From positions 1 through 7,504 of the forward strand of contig PUOB01000356.1 in NCBI GenBank assembly GCA_003551985.1: a stretch of DNA of 7,504 bases, written 5' to 3'. How positions within the stretch are numbered: position 1 is the first letter of the stretch; each line of letters starts with the position of its first letter. Position numbers and translations under genes: made by a program. Source of the DNA: Desulfobacteraceae bacterium. Its GTDB lineage: Bacteria > Desulfobacterota > Desulfobacteria > Desulfobacterales > Desulfosalsimonadaceae. Shown here piece by piece: positions 1 through 5,744 of this stretch. Below the pieces are notes generated by a model, which was not told where the DNA came from, did not search any database, and saw only the letters and a program-made list of their open reading frames with translations.

Positions 1-113
1 CGGCGATCGAGCCGGTGATCGCGGAGTATATCGAAAACGCGGAAGCAAAGGGTATCGACGGACGGAAATCCGTAGACTTTCTCCAGGAGATGGTTGAAAA
101 ACATCGCGAATAG
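1..113 (+). CDS. dctP: TRAP transporter solute-binding protein, DctP family (C-terminal fragment)
   Basis: Only the last 36 codons are present (frame starting at base 3, stop TAG at 111-113); the gene begins upstream of the window. The visible tail is hydrophilic and helix-forming, with EPVIAEYIENAEAKG followed by FLQEMVEKHRE. That pattern (a Y-I/A-rich helix, an A-K-G turn, then a final charged helix) is common at the end of DctP-type periplasmic binding proteins. The strongest support is context: dctQ and dctM follow on the same strand. In this family the protein captures an organic anion, often a carboxylate, in the periplasm and delivers it to the DctQM membrane complex. The ligand cannot be judged because the binding domains lie outside the window. 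Confidence 0.8.
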   Translation, partial: AIEPVIAEYIENAEAKGIDGRKSVDFLQEMVEKHRE

Positions 114-126
114 GCGGATATAAGTT

Positions 127-150
127 AATCAGGAGCGATTCGGCCTGATT
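127..150 (+). promoter_or_regulatory. Stem-loop in the dctP-dctQ gap
   Basis: AATCAGG (127-133) and CCTGATT (144-150) form a perfect 7-bp stem with a 10-base loop, 13 bases after the dctP stop. No T-run follows, so it is not a classic intrinsic terminator. Hairpins after a binding-protein gene commonly stabilise its mRNA or let only part of the transcription continue, so that the binding protein is made in excess over the membrane subunits. That role is inferred here. Confidence 0.4.
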
Positions 151-180
151 CTTGCCGCCGGCCGGACAGGGCAGGGCATA

Positions 181-675
181 ATGATATCCATAATACGCAT
201 CAATCAATATGTTTCAAAATTGGCAACCGCCGTCAACTGGCTGGCGGCGGCGGCAATTGTGTTGATGATGATGATCACCACGATTGACGTGGTGTCGCGC
301 ATGTTTCGTGTTTCCATACCGGGGACATATGAAACCATTGGATTTTTGGGCGCGCTTGGGATTGCGTTTGCCCTGCCTTATACCGCGGCCCAAAAGGGGC
401 ACATCGCTGTTGATTTTTTAGTGCAGCGCTTTTCAAGGCCTGCCCGGATCATGGTCAATATCTTTAACAGCACCCTGGCGCTTCTGCTGTTTTCCGCCAT
501 CGCATGGCAGTGCATTCGCTATGGGGAATCGCTCCGGGCCAGCGGCACCGTGTCGGCCACGCTGGAAATGCCGGTTTATCCGTTTGTGCACGGCGTGGCC
601 GCGGGATGTCTGCTGCTTTGTCCGGTATTGATCATGGACTTGCTGCTCCAGTTCAAGGGGGTGGAAAGCGAATGA
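181..675 (+). CDS. dctQ: TRAP transporter small permease subunit, DctQ family
   Basis: This 164-residue integral membrane protein is the small subunit of a TRAP transporter and associates with DctM in the inner membrane. Four hydrophobic segments are visible, at about residues 18-36, 52-70, 93-111 and 132-155, as expected for DctQ. Family-type motifs are DVVSR (36-40) after the first helix, PGTYE (47-51), and KGHIAVDF (72-79) after the second helix. The ATG at 181 is preceded by a modest ribosome-binding site (AGGGCAGGG, 168-176). The gap to dctP is 67 bases. The 3' end overlaps dctM by four bases (ATGA), which suggests translational coupling. The length is normal and nothing looks damaged. 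The substrate is unknown. Confidence 0.93.
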   Translation: MISIIRINQYVSKLATAVNWLAAAAIVLMMMITTIDVVSRMFRVSIPGTYETIGFLGALGIAFALPYTAAQKGHIAVDFLVQRFSRPARIMVNIFNSTLALLLFSAIAWQCIRYGESLRASGTVSATLEMPVYPFVHGVAAGCLLLCPVLIMDLLLQFKGVESE

Positions 676-1970
676 CCCCCACGACCATAGGCCTGATCGG
701 CATCGCGGCCCTGTTTATACTGATCTTCTCGAAGCTGCCGGTGGGGTACCTCATGGCCATCATCGGCGTGGTCGGTTTCGGCAGCATCGTCTCCTTCGAT
801 GCCGCACTGCCCATGATGGCGACGGAGGTGTTTTCCGTTTTCAGGTCTTACAGCCTCACGGTCATTCCCTTGTTCGTGTTCATGGGGCAGATCGCATTTC
901 ATTCGGGGATATCATCCCGGCTTTTTGATGCGGCCTACAAGTTTGTGGGGCACATTTCCGGCGGCCTGGCCATCGCCACTATCGGCGCCTGCGCAGCGTT
1001 TTCCGCCATTTGCGGCTCCACCAATGCCACCGCCGCCACCATGGGCGCGGCCACTCTGCCGGAGATGAAGCGCTACAACTACAAACCCGAACTGGCCACC
1101 GGCGTGGTCGCCGCCGGCGGGAGCCTGGGGATACTCATCCCGCCAAGCGTGGTCTTCATCGTCTATGGCATCATGACGCAGCAGTCCATCCGCAGGCTTT
1201 TCGTTGCCGGGCTGCTTCCCGGCCTTCTTTTGTCGGTCTTGTTTGTGACCAGCATCCTGATCTGGACCCGCTTGCGGCCGGATTTGGGCCCCAGGGGCGA
1301 AAAAGCGACGACCAGGGAAAAAATAGCCTCTCTCTCCGGGCTTATTGAGACCCTGATCATATTTGCCCTGGTTATGGGGGGGCTTTTCAAGGGGTTTTTT
1401 ACACCCACGGAAGCAGGCGGCATTGGCGCCTTCTGTACGCTTGCCATTGCGCTTATCCGCAGAAATATTGACTGGGAGGGGTTTAAGCAGGCGCTTTTCG
1501 AAACCACCCGCATTACCTGCATGATACTGGTTATCGTGGCGGGCGCCACCATTTTCAGCCGTTTCATGGCGGTCACGCGCATCCCCTTCGACATAGCCGG
1601 ATGGATCACCGGTTTCGACGTGGCCCCGGCCGTGATCATGTGCTTCATACTCCTGGTCTATTTTGTCGGCGGGTGCTTTATCGACGCCCTTGCCCTGATC
1701 ATGCTCACCATCCCGATTTTTTTTCCCGTGGTGATCGAGCTTGGCTACGATCCGATCTGGTTCGGGGTCGTGATCGTGATGGTCACCCAGATTGGCGTCA
1801 TCACGCCGCCCGTGGGGGTTAACGTGTACGTTGTCAGCGGCGTCGCGAGAGACGTCCCCCTCAATACGATCTTCAAGGGCGTGGTGCCGATGCTCATCGC
1901 AATGATTATCGCAACCCTGCTTCTCATTCCTTTTCCCGGAATCGCCCTCTACCTGCCAAGCCTTCTCTAG
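672..1970 (+). CDS. dctM: TRAP transporter large permease subunit, DctM family
   Basis: This 432-residue, strongly hydrophobic protein is the transport channel of the TRAP system. In the family it couples uptake of the substrate handed over by DctP to an ion gradient, usually sodium. Diagnostic stretches are PLFVFMGQIA (66-75), CGSTNATAATMG (114-125), GGSLGILIPPSV (149-160), GFFTPTEAGGIGA (241-253) and QIGVITPPVGVNVYVV (373-388). The two G-S-T/P-P halves reflect the inverted internal repeat of this transporter class. The start at 672 is chosen because it overlaps the dctQ stop as ATGA, has a strong upstream AAGGGGGTG (655-663), gives the normal family length, and begins directly with the first membrane helix. 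An upstream in-frame start at 504 would add 56 residues encoded inside dctQ. The first SGS-type motif reads CGS here, a minor variation. Confidence 0.95.
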   Translation: MTPTTIGLIGIAALFILIFSKLPVGYLMAIIGVVGFGSIVSFDAALPMMATEVFSVFRSYSLTVIPLFVFMGQIAFHSGISSRLFDAAYKFVGHISGGLAIATIGACAAFSAICGSTNATAATMGAATLPEMKRYNYKPELATGVVAAGGSLGILIPPSVVFIVYGIMTQQSIRRLFVAGLLPGLLLSVLFVTSILIWTRLRPDLGPRGEKATTREKIASLSGLIETLIIFALVMGGLFKGFFTPTEAGGIGAFCTLAIALIRRNIDWEGFKQALFETTRITCMILVIVAGATIFSRFMAVTRIPFDIAGWITGFDVAPAVIMCFILLVYFVGGCFIDALALIMLTIPIFFPVVIELGYDPIWFGVVIVMVTQIGVITPPVGVNVYVVSGVARDVPLNTIFKGVVPMLIAMIIATLLLIPFPGIALYLPSLL

Positions 1971-2037
1971 TATGGCGTCGTTTAAAATCCCATTTACTGC
2001 GCTTTGTATGTGGAACGTTTGGCTTAGTCAGGGGTTG

Positions 2038-2054
2038 GATTTCGATTTCGATTT
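2038..2054. repeat. Short tandem hexamer GATTTC, about 2.8 copies
   Basis: GATTTC is repeated twice and followed by a partial third copy (GATTT), just before the large palindrome. It is tiny and probably has no function; it is listed as the only other repeat in this gap. Confidence 0.5.
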
Positions 2055-2067
2055 GGAGTGGGTTTCA

Positions 2068-2194
2068 GACGGCTTTGTAAACCGTTCAAGATCAAGGCGC
2101 GTGCAATTTTCGAAGAATTGAGCGTACTTAGCCGTACGTGAGATTCTTCCAAGATTGCGCGCAACGCAGATATTGGACGGTTTACGAAGCCGTC
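2068..2194. repeat. Long imperfect inverted repeat (MITE/REP-like element) between convergent genes
   Basis: The left arm (2068-2127) and right arm (2134-2194) are 60 and 61 bases long and surround the 6-base centre TTAGCC. By hand alignment about 46 of 61 positions match. Agreement is highest at the outer ends (GACGGCTTTGTAAACCGT against GACGGCTTCGTAAACCGT once reversed) and around GAAGAAT and CGTAC near the centre. Several mismatches would be G-U pairs in RNA, so a transcript from either strand could fold into one long hairpin. It lies between the convergent dctM and ACT genes, where it might block read-through both ways, but neither side has a good T-run. From memory, palindromes with the same layout (a G-A-C-G-G-C-T-T-C-G-T-A-A-A outer end and a GTAC-flanked centre) are dispersed in Desulfobacterales genomes. 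I could not check copy number. Confidence 0.85.
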
Positions 2195-2651
2195 AATATT
2201 TTAGGTAATGGAAGGGCTCTATGGTGGCGAGCGCCTCGGTCCCCAACATCTTGAACCCGTTTTCCCGGAGAATCTGCCGGGTACGGTCGATATCCGAGAC
2301 CTCCAGGACAAAGACCGCGGTTTTGTGGCTTTCGAGGACAAAGCCGTATGCATTTTCAATATTGATGGCTTCCCTGGCGAGGCGCTGTACCACCTTGTCC
2401 ATGCCGCCTGGCTTGTCTTCAAGGATAACCGCTATGATTTCCTTGAGTTCTGCCTGGACGCCGTTTTTTTCAAGGACTTTGTGCGCCAGTTTCGGATCGT
2501 CCACCATGATGTTTAAAAAACCGCTTTCGCCGAACGAGGAGATGGTTATCGCACGGATATTGAACTTCTCCCCGGCAAGAATACGCGAAGCCTCGGCGAG
2601 TTTTCCGGGCCTGTTCTCAACAGGTATGGTCAGTTGATATGCTGTGGTCAT
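2193..2651 (-). CDS. Tandem ACT-domain amino-acid-binding protein
   Basis: This 152-residue soluble protein consists of two ACT domains and no enzyme domain. The first spans about residues 5-71, with the ligand-loop motif ENRPGKLAEASRIL (12-25); the second spans about 73-140, with EDKPGGMDKVVQRLA (78-92) and NIENAYGF (97-104). ACT domains bind amino acids and act as regulatory sensors. Stand-alone tandem forms of this length are known in Desulfobacterota, often near phenylacetate-CoA ligase or indolepyruvate oxidoreductase genes, but neither is visible here. The ATG is preceded by AAAGGTG (complement of 2656-2662). The gene is transcribed away from the acyltransferase gene and towards dctM. 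Its TGA stop (2193-2195) overlaps the end of the inverted repeat. The ligand and regulated target are unknown; an aromatic or branched-chain amino acid is only a guess. Confidence 0.88.
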   Translation of the reverse strand: MTTAYQLTIPVENRPGKLAEASRILAGEKFNIRAITISSFGESGFLNIMVDDPKLAHKVLEKNGVQAELKEIIAVILEDKPGGMDKVVQRLAREAINIENAYGFVLESHKTAVFVLEVSDIDRTRQILRENGFKMLGTEALATIEPFHYLKY

Positions 2652-2705
2652 GGCACACCTTTCGGGCTTCGGGGATTATGGTTTCTATCCGATGTATGCA
2701 TCAAA

Positions 2706-2734
2706 ACTGTAGCGCAATACGTTTAAAATCTCAA
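2706..2734 (-). promoter_or_regulatory. Predicted sigma70-type promoter for the ACT-domain gene
   Basis: On the minus strand, TTGAGA (2734-2729, 5 of 6 to consensus) and TACAGT (2711-2706, 4 of 6) are 17 bases apart. The predicted start near 2700 leaves a leader of about 48 bases that includes the ribosome-binding site. The prediction rests on consensus matching only. Confidence 0.45.
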
Positions 2735-2750
2735 GGGACAACTTCTGGGA

Positions 2751-2779
2751 TTGCAAGCTTTTCATTGCTTGAATAAAAT
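2751..2779 (+). promoter_or_regulatory. Predicted sigma70-type promoter for the acyltransferase-hisC-cmk operon
   Basis: TTGCAA (2751-2756, 4 of 6) and TAAAAT (2774-2779, 5 of 6) are 17 bases apart. Transcription would start near 2786, about 30 bases before the ATG at 2817 and just ahead of the GGAGG at 2805-2809. The -35 hexamer coincides with the possible upstream TTG start, which speaks against translation from that TTG. Confidence 0.5.
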
Positions 2780-2816
2780 GCGGAAAAAGGGTAAACAATT
2801 TTCCGGAGGCGTTTTA

Positions 2817-3761
2817 ATGAGGAAAAAACAAACTAAGGCCCGCTGGCTTGACAGGGCGCTCTACTATATTTTGTCGCGGCTTTTTTTGCTGCTGGGGCGG
2901 ATTTCACCCCAAAGGGCCGCGAAAATCGGGGACGTGATCGGGCGCTTGTGGTTCGCCCTGGACAAGCGCCACCGGAAGGTGGCCATTGACAACCTGGCAA
3001 TGGTTTATGGCGACCGGATGTCCAGTGCTGCAATGCGGGGATTTGCAAGACAGGTATTTTGCAACCTGGCCCGGATCGTGTTTGAGATCGGCTGGAGCCT
3101 GCATATTGACAATGTCCGGAATCAAAAACACTTTCGGTTTTATGGCATGCATCATCTCCGGTCGGCGCAAAAAAAAGGGAAAGGCGTCCTTGTTCTGACT
3201 GCGCATCTCGGGAATTGGGAATTCCTGCTTGTTGCCGCCGCCATTATGAACATGAAATTCAGCGCGGTCTACCGCCCCCTTGATTTCAAGCCATTGGATA
3301 TGTTTTTCGAGGATATCCGCAACACGACGGGGACGAAGCTTCATCAGAAAAAAGGGGCCATGTTCAAGGTGCTCCGCAGCCTTGCCAACAATGAGGGCGT
3401 GGGTATTCTGCTCGATCAGAAGACAAAGCCTTCCTCGGGTGTTCTTGTCGATTTTTTAGGCCGCCCGGCCTATACGAACATGGGGCTGGCCATTCTCGCA
3501 AAAAGGTCACGGGCCCCGGTTATCCCGGTGTTTGCGGTCAGGGAAGATGGCTGTTACAGTGTCCGGATATTGCCGGAGGTCCCGTTTATTGATACCGGTG
3601 ATGACGCGTTGGACATGATTGAAAACACCCGGTTGTATAACCGAGCCATTGAATCCATGATAACACAATACCCGGAACAATGGTTCTGGCTCCACAGGCG
3701 ATGGGAAATAAGGCCGGTGAAGCTGAAAAATACCGTGACAGCAAAAAAGATAGTCTCGTAA
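2817..3761 (+). CDS. Lysophospholipid/lipid A acyltransferase, LpxL/LpxM (HtrB/MsbB) family
   Basis: This 314-residue protein probably transfers a fatty acyl chain to a lipid A precursor (late acyltransferase) at the inner face of the cytoplasmic membrane. After a basic N terminus there is one hydrophobic anchor at about residues 15-28. The catalytic HX4E motif is H130-L-G-N-W-E135, inside VLTAHLGNWEF. Other family blocks are YRPLD (152-156), GILLDQ (196-201), VDFLGRPAYT (211-220) and YPEQWFWLHRRW (285-296). The start at 2817 is set by GGAGG (2805-2809) seven bases upstream; an in-frame TTG at 2751 is rejected. hisC follows 28 bases downstream. The class is certain. Whether it acts on lipid A (LpxL- or LpxM-like) or on another lipid cannot be decided from sequence. 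The last few codons and the stop lie in a stretch resembling the end of the inverted repeat at 2068-2194. Confidence 0.92.
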   Translation: MRKKQTKARWLDRALYYILSRLFLLLGRISPQRAAKIGDVIGRLWFALDKRHRKVAIDNLAMVYGDRMSSAAMRGFARQVFCNLARIVFEIGWSLHIDNVRNQKHFRFYGMHHLRSAQKKGKGVLVLTAHLGNWEFLLVAAAIMNMKFSAVYRPLDFKPLDMFFEDIRNTTGTKLHQKKGAMFKVLRSLANNEGVGILLDQKTKPSSGVLVDFLGRPAYTNMGLAILAKRSRAPVIPVFAVREDGCYSVRILPEVPFIDTGDDALDMIENTRLYNRAIESMITQYPEQWFWLHRRWEIRPVKLKNTVTAKKIVS

Positions 3762-3767
3762 AAAGTC
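3753..3767 (+). repeat. Possible short remnant related to the palindromic element
   Basis: TCGTAAAAAGTC (3756-3767) matches the outer end of the 2068-2194 element (TCGTAAACCGTC, complement of 2176-2187) at 10 of 12 bases, and it carries the TAA stop of the acyltransferase gene. From memory, GTCTCGTAAAAAGTC-like ends occur on dispersed palindromes of Desulfobacterales. A 12-base match can be chance. Confidence 0.25.
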
Positions 3768-3789
3768 GTTGCAGAGGGGGAAGTAACCC

Positions 3790-4893
3790 ATGAAACTGAA
3801 AATTCCGGACTATATCCATGCCATAAGGCCATACAAGCCGGGAAAGCCCATCGAGGAGCTTGAAAGGGAATACGGCGTCAAAAATTCCGTTAAACTCGCA
3901 TCCAATGAGAATCCCCTGGGTCCCTCGCCAAAGGCGGTTGCCGCCATAAAGGGTGCCCTGGAAAAGCTCCACCGCTATCCGGACGGCCGGGGGTATCTTC
4001 TTGTTGAAACGCTTGCGGGCCGTTACGGAATTTCTCCCGAATGCATCGTGCTGGGCAACGGTTCGGACGAGATTATCGGGATGCTGACCAAGACCCTCCT
4101 CGAGCCGGGCGATGAGGCCGTCATGACGGACCCTTCTTTTTTGATGTACGAGATAATGGTTTTGTCGTCAGGGGCCGTACCGGTATTTGTGCCGTTGAAA
4201 TCGCTGTTTATCGATTTTGGGGCCATCATTGAACAAGTAACGGAAAAAACCCGGATCATTTTTCTTAACAACCCGGTCAATCCCACCGGTACGATCATTA
4301 CCAAAAAGGGATTCGAAGCCTTTCTGGAAAAAATCCCGGCGCACGTCGCCGTGGTCATAGACGAGGCGTATATCGAGTTTGCAAGGGATCCGGACTGCCT
4401 GAACGGTATTGCGTATTGCACGGGCAGCCGCCCGGTTGCCGTACTCAGGACCTTTTCCAAGGCCTACGGGCTTGCCGGCATACGCATCGGGTACGGGTTG
4501 ATGCCCGCGGAACTTGCGGGCCTGCTGCACCGCGTAAGGCAGCCGTTTAACGCAAACGCGCTCGCCCAGGCGGGGGCATGCGCGGCCCTTGACGACGATG
4601 ACTTTTTAAACCGGACCGTCGCCCTTGTGCACGGGGAGCTGGAGTTTCTCTATGCGGGCATCGAGCGTTTGGGGATGAATTATTTTCCGACAGAGGCCAA
4701 CTTCTTTTTGATCGATGTGGGAAAGGATGCGGATACGGTTTTTGAGGATATGCTCCGGCACGGCGTCATCATCAGGTCCATGGTCTCCTACGGGTATCCC
4801 CGGTATATACGGGTTTCGGTCGGGTGCAGGGAGGAAAACGAAACATTTTTGAACGCACTGGCAATGGTCATGGGGAAAAGGGGCGGCCGATGA
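3790..4893 (+). CDS. hisC: Histidinol-phosphate aminotransferase family enzyme (HisC)
   Basis: This 367-residue cytoplasmic PLP enzyme of fold type I has normal HisC length. In histidine synthesis it exchanges an amino group between glutamate and imidazole acetol phosphate. Visible motifs are SNENPLGPSP (38-47), YPDGRGY (63-69), GNGSDEII (89-96, PLP phosphate loop), NNPVNPTGT (160-168), VIDEAYIEF (189-197, Asp191 pairing with the PLP nitrogen), TFSKAYGLAGIRIGYG (221-236, Lys224 as Schiff-base lysine), ANFFLIDVG (303-311) and IRVSVG (340-345, Arg341 for the substrate). The ATG has AGAGGGGGAAG upstream (3773-3783). The stop overlaps the cmk start by ATGA. No other his gene is nearby. HisC-like enzymes next to cmk-rpsA can work on phenylpyruvate, hydroxyphenylpyruvate or arogenate, so an aromatic or dual role is possible. 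Confidence 0.92.
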   Translation: MKLKIPDYIHAIRPYKPGKPIEELEREYGVKNSVKLASNENPLGPSPKAVAAIKGALEKLHRYPDGRGYLLVETLAGRYGISPECIVLGNGSDEIIGMLTKTLLEPGDEAVMTDPSFLMYEIMVLSSGAVPVFVPLKSLFIDFGAIIEQVTEKTRIIFLNNPVNPTGTIITKKGFEAFLEKIPAHVAVVIDEAYIEFARDPDCLNGIAYCTGSRPVAVLRTFSKAYGLAGIRIGYGLMPAELAGLLHRVRQPFNANALAQAGACAALDDDDFLNRTVALVHGELEFLYAGIERLGMNYFPTEANFFLIDVGKDADTVFEDMLRHGVIIRSMVSYGYPRYIRVSVGCREENETFLNALAMVMGKRGGR

Positions 4894-5582
4894 GTCGCGA
4901 CACCGTGGACATAAAGCCCTTGCTCATAACAATCGACGGACCGGCCGGCGCGGGAAAGACCACCGTCAGCCGAATGCTTGCCGATCGGCTGGGACTTTTG
5001 TACGTCGATACGGGGGCGCTTTACCGCGGAGTGGCGTATGAAGTCGCCTCGCGCGGTATAGACCCGGAAAGCGACCCGGCGCTTGGGGAGCTGTCAGGCG
5101 TTCTGGACCTGACGTTCGAACAAACCCAACAAGGTGTCCGATTGATTTCAAGGGGGACAGACATCACCGATGCCATCCGGACCCCTGAAATTACGATGCT
5201 GGCATCCGCTGTTTCTGCCAAACCGCTTATCCGCAAGGCCCTCCTTGATGTGCAAAGGCAAATGGGGGTAAACAAGGCGGCCGTATTTGAGGGGAGGGAT
5301 ATGGGAACCGTCGTGTTCCCGGATGCGGATGTAAAGTTTTTTTTGACCGCCCAGCTGGAAACACGCGCCCTGCGACGGTTTTCAGAATATAAGGACGCTT
5401 GTGCGCAGCGCTTCGGAGAGGTGCTTGAAGATATGCGCAAGAGGGATCATAATGATTCCGCCAGGGCTGTCGCTCCGCTGAAGCCCGCAGATGATGCCGT
5501 GACGATCGATGCTACGAATATACCGCCGGAATCGGTGGTTGACCGGATGATCGATTATATTTTTCAAAAGCACGGGCCATGA
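4890..5582 (+). CDS. cmk: Cytidylate kinase
   Basis: This 230-residue cytoplasmic P-loop kinase phosphorylates CMP and dCMP to the diphosphates with ATP, supplying nucleotide, phospholipid and DNA precursors. Motifs are IDGPAGAGKTT (15-25, Walker A), LYVDTGALYRG (37-47), IRTPEIT (96-102, nucleotide-monophosphate binding), EGRDMGTVVFPDA (134-146) and RDHNDSAR (185-192, lid and arginines), ending with a VTIDATN strand (204-210). The DGRDIGT of many Cmk proteins reads EGRDMGT here, a conservative change. The start at 4890 overlaps the hisC stop as ATGA, has AAAAGGGG (4876-4883) upstream and gives family length; an in-frame start at 4824 inside hisC would add 22 unneeded residues. cmk directly before rpsA is a widely conserved pair. 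Confidence 0.96.
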   Translation: MSRDTVDIKPLLITIDGPAGAGKTTVSRMLADRLGLLYVDTGALYRGVAYEVASRGIDPESDPALGELSGVLDLTFEQTQQGVRLISRGTDITDAIRTPEITMLASAVSAKPLIRKALLDVQRQMGVNKAAVFEGRDMGTVVFPDADVKFFLTAQLETRALRRFSEYKDACAQRFGEVLEDMRKRDHNDSARAVAPLKPADDAVTIDATNIPPESVVDRMIDYIFQKHGP

Positions 5583-5744
5583 GCAACGGGCGACCCGTCG
5601 AATCCGCTTACGAGTCATCTTAATTAGAAAACAGAAATTAATCATTGTTTTTTTGTTTCATGTTTGTTACCAAAGTGATTTTACACTCCACGTCGTTAGA
5701 ACGTTTGGAGATAGTTTATTAGGTAAAGGGGGATTTATTTTTAA
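5583..5744 (+). promoter_or_regulatory. rpsA: AT-rich leader between cmk and rpsA
   Basis: This 162-base non-coding stretch is clearly richer in A and T than its flanks. It holds a small GC hairpin just after cmk (ACGGG and CCCGT at 5586-5598 with a 3-base loop), an AT-only stem (TTAATT at 5620-5625, AATTAA at 5636-5641), seven Ts at 5648-5654, and a strong AAAGGGGGA ribosome-binding site (5725-5733), 11 bases before the rpsA ATG. In E. coli rpsA has its own promoters and S1 represses its own translation through an A/U-rich leader; a similar arrangement is plausible. I could not identify a convincing -35/-10 pair. TACACT at 5682-5687 is a possible -10 without a good partner. Confidence 0.4.

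Noticed and set aside
504..671. Upstream in-frame extension of dctM by 56 residues
   Set aside because: It lies inside dctQ, encodes arginine- and glycine-rich sequence unlike DctM, and the ATG at 672 has an ATGA overlap, a good ribosome-binding site and family length.
2221..2637. Plus-strand open frames opposite the ACT gene
   Set aside because: They are shadows of a well-supported ACT protein on the minus strand.
2651..2665. TGGCAC resembling the -24 half of a sigma54 promoter
   Set aside because: No TTGC/GC element lies at the required distance, and it overlaps the start codon and ribosome-binding site of the ACT gene.
2751..2816. TTG start giving the acyltransferase 22 extra residues
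   Set aside because: The TTG falls in the predicted -35 box, has no clear ribosome-binding site, and the ATG at 2817 has a perfectly spaced GGAGG.
4824..4889. Upstream start for cmk inside hisC
   Set aside because: The added residues are unlike Cmk; the ATG at 4890 overlaps the hisC stop and gives the normal length.
5586..5654. Intrinsic terminator after cmk
   Set aside because: The GC hairpin (5586-5598) has only a 5-bp stem and no T-run after it; the T-run at 5648-5654 follows an AT-only stem, too weak to call a terminator.
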